A stretch of 35,317 nucleotides of DNA, from the NCBI RefSeq assembly GCF_029813835.1, contig NZ_JARVKV010000069.1:1-35317 (forward strand), read 5' to 3'. How positions within the stretch are numbered: the stretch's first letter is position 1; every line of letters starts with the position of its first letter. A program made the translations under genes and the position numbers. Positions 7,901 to 14,711 of this stretch are shown here, in pieces. Below the pieces are notes generated by a model that was not told the origin of the DNA, did not search any database, and worked only from the letters and a program-made list of their open reading frames with translations. The DNA is from Streptomyces sp. DH37 (GTDB taxonomy: Bacteria; Actinomycetota; Actinomycetes; Streptomycetales; Streptomycetaceae).

Positions 7901-9296
7901 CGCGGCGTCCGGGAAGGCGGGGGCGGAGCTGGCCGCGCCCGGCCCCTGGTCCGGTACGGGGGCCGGGCGGGGCGCGGTGTGGGGGCGGTGCCGGGGGAGC
8001 GGGGGCACGCCGTACCGGACCGTGGTGGACGTGGCGGGCGACGGCTCGCCGGGGTACGGGTGCAGCTGTCCCAGCCGGAAGTCGCCCTGCAAGCACGCGC
8101 TGGGTCTGCTCCTGCTGTGGGCGGCGGGCGAGGAGGCCGTACGGGAGGCGCCGCGGGACGTCCCGGACTGGGCCGAGTCGTGGCTGTCGGGCCGGCGGGA
8201 GGAAGGGGGAGGACAGGGGGAGCAGGGGGAACGGCAGGGGGATCCGCAGGGAGAACGACAGGGGCGGCGACGGGAGGAGGCCGCCCCGGAGGCGGCGCGG
8301 CGGCGCGCCGAGCGGCGGGCCGCGCGGATCGCGGCGGGCGCCACCGAGCTGGAGCAGCGCCTGGCGGACCTGCTGCGCGGCGGGCTGGCGGGCACGGAGG
8401 GGGCGGGGCGCTCGGGCTACGCCGTCTGGGACGAGACGGCCGCCCGCATGGTGGACGCCCAGGCGCCGGGGCTGGCCGCGCGGGTGCGGGAGCTGGGGGC
8501 CGTCCCCGGCTCCGGCCCCGGCTGGCCGTCCCGGCTGCTGGAGGAGTGCGCCCTGCTGCACCTGCTGGACCAGGGGTTCCTGGGCATCGGCGGGCTGCCG
8601 GAACCGCTGGCCGCGACCGTGCGGTCGCGGGTGGGGATCACCACGGGGACCGCCGAGGTCCTCGCCGACCGCGACGCGCTGGTGCGCGACCACTGGCTGG
8701 TGCTGGGCCGGCACGAGTCCGAGGAGGGGAAGGTGACGGCGCGCCGCTTCTGGCTGTACGGGCGGCGCACCGGGCGCACGGCGCTGGTGCTGTCGTTCGG
8801 CGCGGCCGGGCGGGCGCCGGAACCGGCGCTCCCGGTGGGCGTCTCGCTCGACGCCGACCTGGCCTACTACCCCGGCGCCCCGGCGCTGCGGGCCGCCCTC
8901 GGCGAGCGGCACGCGGCGCCGGAGCCGGGCGGGAGGCCGCCGGGCGCGGGCGTGCACGAGGCGCTGGCCTCCTACGGCGCCGCGCTGTGCGGCGATCCCT
9001 GGCTGGACGGCTGGCCGGTGGTCCTGGCGGACGTGGTGCCCGTACCGGTCGGGGAGGACTGGCAGCTCGCCGAGGCCGAGGGGGACTCCGCGCTGCCGGT
9101 GGTGCGGACGGCGGGGGTGCGGTCCCGGATGTGGCGGCTGGCCGCCGTCTCGGGCGGCGGCCCGGTCACCGTCTTCGGCGAGTGCGGCCACCGGGGCTTC
9201 ACCCCGTACACGGTCTGGGCGGGCCCGGAGGCGGATGCCGGGCCGGAGGCGGCGATACCGCTCGCCGCGGCGGACGCGCGGGGAGGCGCGGCATGA
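7845..9296 (+). CDS. SWIM zinc-finger domain protein
   Basis: The 483-residue protein has a SWIM zinc-binding motif CxCx6CxH at Cys73, Cys75, Cys82 and His84 (YGCSCPSRKSPCKHALG). SWIM domains bind DNA or proteins. A highly charged Gly/Arg/Glu/Gln linker (about residues 105-165) is followed by a long helical region with no family I recognise. The ATG at 7845 is preceded by GAGCGAGGGG. The stop overlaps the next gene's ATG (ATGA at 9293-9296). The gene lies directly downstream of an exact TTGTCAGTG-N8-TAnnnT promoter, which implies DNA-damage induction (inference). Such SWIM proteins are, to my knowledge, commonly encoded beside DUF5691, MoxR and vWA genes. Molecular function is unknown. Confidence 0.9.
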   Translation: MSAGGSRWTAERVLALAPDAASGKAGAELAAPGPWSGTGAGRGAVWGRCRGSGGTPYRTVVDVAGDGSPGYGCSCPSRKSPCKHALGLLLLWAAGEEAVREAPRDVPDWAESWLSGRREEGGGQGEQGERQGDPQGERQGRRREEAAPEAARRRAERRAARIAAGATELEQRLADLLRGGLAGTEGAGRSGYAVWDETAARMVDAQAPGLAARVRELGAVPGSGPGWPSRLLEECALLHLLDQGFLGIGGLPEPLAATVRSRVGITTGTAEVLADRDALVRDHWLVLGRHESEEGKVTARRFWLYGRRTGRTALVLSFGAAGRAPEPALPVGVSLDADLAYYPGAPALRAALGERHAAPEPGGRPPGAGVHEALASYGAALCGDPWLDGWPVVLADVVPVPVGEDWQLAEAEGDSALPVVRTAGVRSRMWRLAAVSGGGPVTVFGECGHRGFTPYTVWAGPEADAGPEAAIPLAAADARGGAA

Positions 9297-10921
9297 GCTG
9301 GAGCGAACTGGTGGGCGCCGCGCTGCTGGGCGCGGAGCGGCGCACGCCGCCCGGCGGTTCGGTCGAGGCGCTGCTGGACGCCGCCGCCGTGGAGACGGTG
9401 CGGCGGCGGGCGGGGCTGCGGCCCGCCGCCGCGGCCCCGCGGCCGGAGCCGGCGCCCGAGGACCCGCGTCCGCCGCTGCCCCCTGCCGCCGCCCGGCGGC
9501 TGGCCCTCCTGCTCGCCGACCGCCCCGGCGCGGGCGGCGGGCGGCGGGGCACCGCGCCCGACCTCGCCGAGTTGCTTCCGCAGTGGCTGGCCGCCGCCGA
9601 CGCCCACGGCTACCGCGTTCCGGCCGAGCAGTTGCCCGCCCTGCTGGACGCCGCCCGCGCGCGGACGGACCTGCGCGCCCGGACGCTGGCCCTGGGCGGG
9701 CCGCGCGCGCTGTGGCTGGCGCGGCTCAATCCGGACTGGAGGTTCGCGCTGCGCGGCGGGTCCGGCCGCGGCTCCGGCCCGCTCCCGGACGGGCCGGACG
9801 GGCCGGACGAAGGAGCCGTGCGGCGGCTGTGGGAGGAGGGCCTGTTCGCCGAGCGGTCGGCGCTGCTGCTGTCGCTGCGGCGCCGTGATCCGGCGGCGGC
9901 CCGCGAACTGCTGGCCGGCACCTGGTCCACGGAACGGGCCGAGGACCGGCTGATGTTCCTGGACTCGCTGCGCGAGGGCCTGTCGCCGGACGACGAGGAG
10001 TTCCTGGAGCGGGCGCTGGCCGACCGCAGCCGCACGGTACGGTCCACCGCCGCCGAGCTGCTGTCGGCGCTGCCCGGTTCCGCCCTCGCGGCCCGGATGG
10101 CGGTCCGGGCCCGCTCCTGCGTCGCGCCGGACCGCACCGGGCAGCCGGGCGGGCTGGTGGTCGAGGCCCCGTACGAGTGCGACGCGGGCATGCAGCGCGA
10201 CGGCGTGGTGCCCAAGCCGCCCCCGGGCCGCGGCGAGCGGTCGTGGTGGCTGGCCCAGGTGGTGGAGGCCGCGCCGCTCGACACCTGGCCCGGGCACCTG
10301 GGCGGCCGTACGCCGGCGGAGATCACGGCCCTGCCGGTTGCCGACGACTGGGAGGCGGAGCTGCACGCGGCCTGGGCGCAGGCCGCGGTGCGCCAGCGGA
10401 ACGCCGCGTGGGCGCGGGCGCTGCTGGGGAAGCCGTCCGCCCCGGCGGCGGCGGCCCCGGGCGACCCGGCGAAGCTGCTGGCGGTGCTGCCGGCCGGGGA
10501 GCGGGCGGAGTGGGCGGCGCGGTTCATCGCGGCCCACGGCCTGTCCGAGGCGTTCCGGGTGCTGGGCGTCTGCGCGGTCCCCTGGGCCGAGCCGCTGGGG
10601 CGGGCCGTGGTGGACGCGCTGGAGATCGCCCGGGACGCGGGCAGCTACCCGTGGAGCTTCAGCGGGGTGATGGGCATGGCCGAGCGCTGCCTGGACCCGG
10701 CCCAGGCCGACCGCCTCGCCCCGCTGGCCGCCGTCCCGGACGAGCCGGAGGACGGCTCACCGGGGGCGGGCGGCTACTGGGCGGAGGCGTTCCAGCGGCT
10801 GGTGGCCACGCTCCACCTCCGCGCCACGATGCTCGGGGAGCTCGATCCGGCGCCCCCTCCGGCGGAGGACGGCGCCGGCGCCCGCCCTGACCGGGATCAG
10901 GCCGCCACGGACCTGACGTGA
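9293..10921 (+). CDS. DUF5691 family protein
   Basis: The 542-residue soluble protein begins MSWSELVGAALLGAERR. It is rich in Ala, Leu, Arg and Pro and appears all-helical, in a HEAT/ARM-like manner (for example LLSLRRRDPAAARELLAGTW and EFLERALADRSRTVRSTAAELL near residues 195-255). No catalytic motif is visible. The start is fixed by the ATGA overlap with the SWIM gene, so the pair is translationally coupled. The 3' end overlaps the convergent icmB gene by 25 bases (10897-10921). A role as scaffold or adaptor in the MoxR/vWA/SWIM module is inferred from context. The family assignment rests on resemblance and neighbourhood. Confidence 0.8.
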   Translation: MSWSELVGAALLGAERRTPPGGSVEALLDAAAVETVRRRAGLRPAAAAPRPEPAPEDPRPPLPPAAARRLALLLADRPGAGGGRRGTAPDLAELLPQWLAAADAHGYRVPAEQLPALLDAARARTDLRARTLALGGPRALWLARLNPDWRFALRGGSGRGSGPLPDGPDGPDEGAVRRLWEEGLFAERSALLLSLRRRDPAAARELLAGTWSTERAEDRLMFLDSLREGLSPDDEEFLERALADRSRTVRSTAAELLSALPGSALAARMAVRARSCVAPDRTGQPGGLVVEAPYECDAGMQRDGVVPKPPPGRGERSWWLAQVVEAAPLDTWPGHLGGRTPAEITALPVADDWEAELHAAWAQAAVRQRNAAWARALLGKPSAPAAAAPGDPAKLLAVLPAGERAEWAARFIAAHGLSEAFRVLGVCAVPWAEPLGRAVVDALEIARDAGSYPWSFSGVMGMAERCLDPAQADRLAPLAAVPDEPEDGSPGAGGYWAEAFQRLVATLHLRATMLGELDPAPPPAEDGAGARPDRDQAATDLT

Positions 10922-11307
10922 GAGCGCACCCACTCCACCACGTCGCCCGTCGGCGCGCCCGGGGTGAAGATCTCGGCGACGCCCTGGGCCTTGAGCGGGG
11001 GGATGTCGTCCTCGGGGATGATGCCGCCGCCGAAGACCTTGATGTCCTCCGCGTCGCGCTCCCGCAGCAGCTCCAGCACCTTGGCGAAGAGCGTGTTGTG
11101 GGCGCCGGAGAGGATGGACAGGCCGATCGCGTCGGCGTCCTCCTGGATCGCGGTGTCCACGATCTGCTCGGGCGTCTGGTGCAGGCCCGTGTAGATGACC
11201 TCCATACCGGCGTCGCGCAGCGCCCGTGCGATCACCTTGGCGCCGCGGTCGTGGCCGTCGAGACCCGGCTTGGCGATCACCACGCGGATCGGACCCGACA
11301 CACCCAT
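10897..11307 (-). CDS. icmB: Isobutyryl-CoA mutase small (B12-binding) subunit
   Basis: The 136-residue cobalamin-binding protein has the base-off B12 signature DxHxxG (DGHDRG at 17-22), SILSGAH around residue 60, and GGGIIPEDD around residue 93. Its length and sequence match the small subunit of Streptomyces coenzyme-B12-dependent isobutyryl-CoA mutase, which interconverts isobutyryl- and n-butyryl-CoA and feeds polyketide precursor and valine metabolism. The large subunit is not in this window; in Streptomyces it is normally encoded elsewhere. I preferred ATG 11307 over the adjacent GTG 11310 because GGGAGG then lies 5 bases away rather than 2. The alternative is a B12 domain of another acyl-CoA mutase. 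The close match to IcmB makes that less likely. Confidence 0.9.
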   Translation of the reverse strand: MGVSGPIRVVIAKPGLDGHDRGAKVIARALRDAGMEVIYTGLHQTPEQIVDTAIQEDADAIGLSILSGAHNTLFAKVLELLRERDAEDIKVFGGGIIPEDDIPPLKAQGVAEIFTPGAPTGDVVEWVRSHVRSVAA

Positions 11308-11310
11308 CAC

Positions 11311-11761
11311 TGCCTCCCAAAACGACTGCGGCCCGGCTGGTCCGCCCGACCATCTGTCAGTGGGCGGTTACCCGGTGAACGAACGTTATCGCCAGCATCC
11401 CCCACCCGGCGGTTTCGCGGTACGGAGGGAGGGGGAAATCACACACGGGACACCGACCGTCACGGCCGGGCACACGCCACCGCGCTCCGCGACCGGGCAT
11501 CGCGACACACCGGGCGCGCGGCCGGGGCCGTCGGGGAGCCGCAGCGAGGACGCCCACCACCGTGCCGCCGACCACGTGGCACGGCGGTGCGGTGCGGCCG
11601 CGCGACCGCGGCGACTTCCCGGACATCCCACGGCGGGGCCCGGCGGCCCCCTGATCCGCGTCCGCCCTGCATCACGGCGGCCCTCGGGGGCATACGACCA
11701 GATATGTCCAGCGCGCGCCACCGGGGAGCGCCGGGAAGCACCGGGGAGGAGGTCACCGGCC
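11311..11761. other. Divergent intergenic region icmB / lipase
   Basis: This 451-base gap has no convincing gene. It contains the GGGAGG ribosome site of icmB at 11313-11318 (minus) and a CCGTGCC/GGCACGG inverted repeat at 11560-11584. The ribosome site of the lipase (GGGAGGAGG) lies near 11744. A CTGTCAGTG at 11354-11362 lacks the TAnnnT partner of a PafBC promoter. Confidence 0.5.
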
Positions 11762-12700
11762 ATGAGGGTCACCAGGGCACTGCCCTTCGCGTCCGGCTCG
11801 TTCCTCGGTGCCCTGCCGCTGTCCCTGATCCCCTTCGCGCCGCGCGAGCTGCGGGCCGCCGCGCTGGAGGCCGCCTTCCTGGCGAGCCGCACCCTGCTCT
11901 ACCCCGTCGGCATGGCGCAGGAGCGGTACGTCCCGGCTCCCCCGGCCGGCGGAACCGGCGGAACCGGCGGAACCGACGGGGAGAACCGCCCGAAGTCCCC
12001 GGCCGGAGACGGGGAAAGGAAGAAGGGGAGCACCGGGGACACCGGGAGCCGCGAGGGGGACGGCTGTCCGCCCGTACTGCTGCTGCACGGCTTCATCGAC
12101 AACCGCTCGGTGTTCACCCTGCTGCGCCGCTCACTGGTGCGCAACGGCTGGCGCGACATCTGCGCCTTCAACTACTCCCCCCTCACCTGCGACGTCCGCT
12201 GCGCCGCCGAACGCCTGGCGGAGTACGTCGAGGGCGTCTGCGAGAGGACCGGCCGGCGCCGCATCGACGTGGTCGGGCACAGCCTCGGCGGCCTGATCGC
12301 CCGCTACTACGTCCAGCGCATGGGAGGCGACGCCCGCGTCCGCACCCTGGTCACCCTCGGCACCCCGCACTCCGGCACCCGTGTCGCGCCGCTGATGTCG
12401 GCCCACCCGATCGTGCGTCAACTGCGCCCGGAATCCGATGTGATCGGGGAGCTGGCCGGTCCCGCGCCGGACTGCCGCACCCGCTTCGTGGCCTTCTGGA
12501 GCGATCTGGACCAGCTGATGGTTCCGGCCGAGACCGCCCGGCTCGACCACCCCGACCTGGACGCCCGCAGTGTGCGGGTGAGCGGTCTGGGGCATCTGAC
12601 GCTCCCCGCGCACTGGGAGGTCGCCGCCGGGATCCGGCAGGAGCTGGCCGCCGAGGCGCGGTCGCGCCGCGCCGAGCGGGGGTCCGCCGGGGCGGCCTGA
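11762..12700 (+). CDS. Alpha/beta-hydrolase, lipase-like
   Basis: The 312-residue esterase/lipase-type protein has an oxyanion strand LLLHGFIDNRSVF near residue 110 and the nucleophile elbow GHSLGG with Ser near residue 180. A PHSGT segment follows, as in triacylglycerol lipases and lipase-like acyltransferases. The catalytic His is in GLGHLTLP near the C-terminus. The N-terminus is a hydrophobic stretch (LPFASGSFLGALPLSLIPFA) that could anchor it in the membrane; no clear cleavage site is seen. A Gly-Gly-Thr repeat linker (about residues 62-75) comes from three GGAACCGGC repeats. The ATG at 11762 is preceded by GGAGGAGG at about 10 bases. A terminator lies 73 bases after the stop. Substrate unknown. 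Confidence 0.88.
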   Translation: MRVTRALPFASGSFLGALPLSLIPFAPRELRAAALEAAFLASRTLLYPVGMAQERYVPAPPAGGTGGTGGTDGENRPKSPAGDGERKKGSTGDTGSREGDGCPPVLLLHGFIDNRSVFTLLRRSLVRNGWRDICAFNYSPLTCDVRCAAERLAEYVEGVCERTGRRRIDVVGHSLGGLIARYYVQRMGGDARVRTLVTLGTPHSGTRVAPLMSAHPIVRQLRPESDVIGELAGPAPDCRTRFVAFWSDLDQLMVPAETARLDHPDLDARSVRVSGLGHLTLPAHWEVAAGIRQELAAEARSRRAERGSAGAA

Positions 12701-12773
12701 CCGCTTTCCCGCCGGTCTTTTCCCCTCGCACACGTCTTGCGCACGTCTTCCGCACGGGAATTCCCGGACGGCC

Positions 12774-12806
12774 GAAGCCGTTTCAGTGAGTTACGGCTTC
12801 CTTTTT
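12774..12806 (+). terminator. Rho-independent terminator after the lipase gene
   Basis: The stem GAAGCCGT (12774-12781) / ACGGCTTC (12793-12800) has an 11-base loop and is followed by CTTTTT. It is one of the few classical T-tailed terminators in the window. It ends the lipase transcript; an attenuator role for the downstream M23 gene is less likely. Confidence 0.8.
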
Positions 12807-12981
12807 AATCGAACGCATTTCGAACGCGCGGCCAAGTACTGGTCCGTAGTCCGCCGAAAGGCGACCGAATGCCCGTTTCCCGGCCGTCCAAAACCTGCCG
12901 AAGATTGTCGCCGTCGCGTACCGCCGGGTACAGTCGCCGCACTGCTCCGCCCCTGTCGCCGAGGCGAAAGAGAAGTTGGTG

Positions 12982-14541
12982 GTGAACGACCGTCACCCGT
13001 CGGGAGTCTCGACCCCGGCCGATTCCCCCGCCGACTCCTCGTACGGCCCCTACGGTTCCCCGTACGACCAGTCCGCCTACGGCCACCAGGGTTCGCAGGA
13101 CACCTCGTACGGCTACGTCACCGGCACCTTCGACACCCTCGGCGCCGCGTACGGCGAAGGCGACCCCCTTTTCGGACCGCTGCCGACGGACGCCTCCCAG
13201 CCCTCCGCCGGCCAGGCAATGCCCTCCGGTGACGCCTGGACGGGGGACACCGGGCAGCACGCCGTCTACGACGGCTACCCCGCCACCGCCTGGACGCACA
13301 TCCCGGCGCAGGCCGCGCCGCACCCGGACGAGACCGGCCACGGCTGGACGGACAGCGGCTACGGCACGGGCGTCCACGCCGACCCGGCGGCCTCCCCGGA
13401 CGGGATCTGGACGGGGGACACCGGGCAGCACGCCGTCTACGACGGCTACTCCGCCACCGCCTGGGACGAGGCCGGTTCCCGTCCCCCGGCCGAGCCCGAG
13501 GCCCCCGCCGAGCGGACCGCCGCCTTCGAGGCCCCGGGCGCGTGCGGCGAGCACGGCGAATACGGCGAATACGAGGCGTACGCCCCCGCCGGCGCGGACG
13601 AGGCCGGCGCCTCCGCCGGATCGGCCGAGTCCGCCGAATCAGCCGGGTTCCCCGAATTCCCCGGCGCCCCCGACTCCGGGTGGCCCGACGCCCCCGACGC
13701 CCCCGACGTCTCCGGAGCCCTCGACACCCCCGGCCCGGCGCGGCCGGAGGAGTACGGGGAGGGCCCCCGGAACACCGGGCCGTCCGCCCGTCCGGCGGGC
13801 TCGCGCCGCCGCCGCTCCGCGCGGCCGAAGCGTTCGGCGCTGCTCACCGTCGCCGTGCCGTCCGTCTGCGTCATGGGCGTCACCGCCGTGGCCGCCGCCT
13901 CCGTCAGCGGCGTCGGCGACGAGGCCGACGACACCACCACCCAGGCCGCCCCCGACGCCGCCTCCGCCGTCAAGACCACCGCGGCCAACAGCAAGCTGGA
14001 CACCCAGCTCGCCGGACTCTCCGACGAGGCCGAGGGGTTCGCCGACCGCGCCAGCCGCACCCAGGAGCGCATCGACCTCAAGGAGCGCCAGGAGGCCGAG
14101 CGCAAGCGCAAGGCGGCCGAGGCGGCCCGCAAGGAGGCGATGCGCCCCAAGTTCGCGCTCCCGGTGGCCCAGCACGGGCTCAGCGCGTACTACGGGCAGG
14201 CCGGCATCAACTGGATGTCGCTGCACACGGGCCTGGACTTCCCCGTCGGCTACGGCACCCCGGTCATGGCCGCCACCGACGGCACGGTCAGGACCCAGTG
14301 GAACAGCGCCTACGGCAACATGGCGATAGTGACCGCGCCCGACGGGACCGAGACCTGGTACTGCCATCTGAGCAGCACCCGGATCCGCTCCGGCTACGTC
14401 AAGGCCGGCGACACCATCGCCTACTCCGGCAACTCCGGGAACTCCACCGGTCCCCACCTGCACTTCGAGGTGCGGCCGGCCGGCGGCGCGGCCATCGACC
14501 CGCTGCCCTGGTTCCGCTCCAAGGGCCTGGATCCCACCTGA
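12982..14541 (+). CDS. M23 family metalloendopeptidase, membrane-anchored
   Basis: The 519-residue cell-wall hydrolase has a roughly 280-residue cytoplasmic-side region rich in Ala, Gly, Pro, Asp and Tyr. One transmembrane segment follows (about 285-308), then a charged coiled coil (about 330-385). A C-terminal peptidase_M23 (LytM) domain is intact, with the zinc ligands His415 and Asp419 (HTGLD) and HxH at 492-494 (HLHFE). M23 enzymes cleave peptidoglycan cross-bridges, outside the membrane. The start is one of TTG 12976, GTG 12979 or GTG 12982. The GTG at 12982 gives VNDRHPSG, with AAAGAGAAG upstream, and is preferred. The N-terminal region contains a 19-residue duplicated block. No c-di-AMP riboswitch hallmark was seen in the leader. 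Confidence 0.9.
   Translation: MNDRHPSGVSTPADSPADSSYGPYGSPYDQSAYGHQGSQDTSYGYVTGTFDTLGAAYGEGDPLFGPLPTDASQPSAGQAMPSGDAWTGDTGQHAVYDGYPATAWTHIPAQAAPHPDETGHGWTDSGYGTGVHADPAASPDGIWTGDTGQHAVYDGYSATAWDEAGSRPPAEPEAPAERTAAFEAPGACGEHGEYGEYEAYAPAGADEAGASAGSAESAESAGFPEFPGAPDSGWPDAPDAPDVSGALDTPGPARPEEYGEGPRNTGPSARPAGSRRRRSARPKRSALLTVAVPSVCVMGVTAVAAASVSGVGDEADDTTTQAAPDAASAVKTTAANSKLDTQLAGLSDEAEGFADRASRTQERIDLKERQEAERKRKAAEAARKEAMRPKFALPVAQHGLSAYYGQAGINWMSLHTGLDFPVGYGTPVMAATDGTVRTQWNSAYGNMAIVTAPDGTETWYCHLSSTRIRSGYVKAGDTIAYSGNSGNSTGPHLHFEVRPAGGAAIDPLPWFRSKGLDPT
13237..13464 (+). repeat. 57-base internal duplication in the M23 gene
   Basis: Copies at 13237-13293 and 13408-13464 differ by one base and encode WTGDTGQHAVYDGYxATAW twice, 171 bases (57 codons) apart in frame. 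Such low divergence implies recent duplication, conversion or selection at the protein level. Confidence 0.85.
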
Positions 14542-14711
14542 CCCCGCCCGGCCCCACCTGACTCCGTCCGACCCCGACCGGCCTCATCCGACGACCGGCC
14601 CCGGCCCGGACGACCCGGCGGCCCGCCGGCTCCGGAAGCCCGGGGCCGGCGCGCCCGTACCCCTCGCGATGCCCGGCGCGGGGCGCGGAGCCCCGGCTCA
14701 GCGCCCCGCGC

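Noticed and set aside
11354..11376. CTGTCAGTG resembling a PafBC box
   Set aside because: The first base is C, and eight bases on the hexamer reads CCCGGT, without the TAnnnT form. It points to a gene 400 bases away.
12701..12981. Riboswitch in the M23 leader
   Set aside because: The only clear structure is the T-tailed terminator at 12774-12806, well explained as the end of the lipase transcript.
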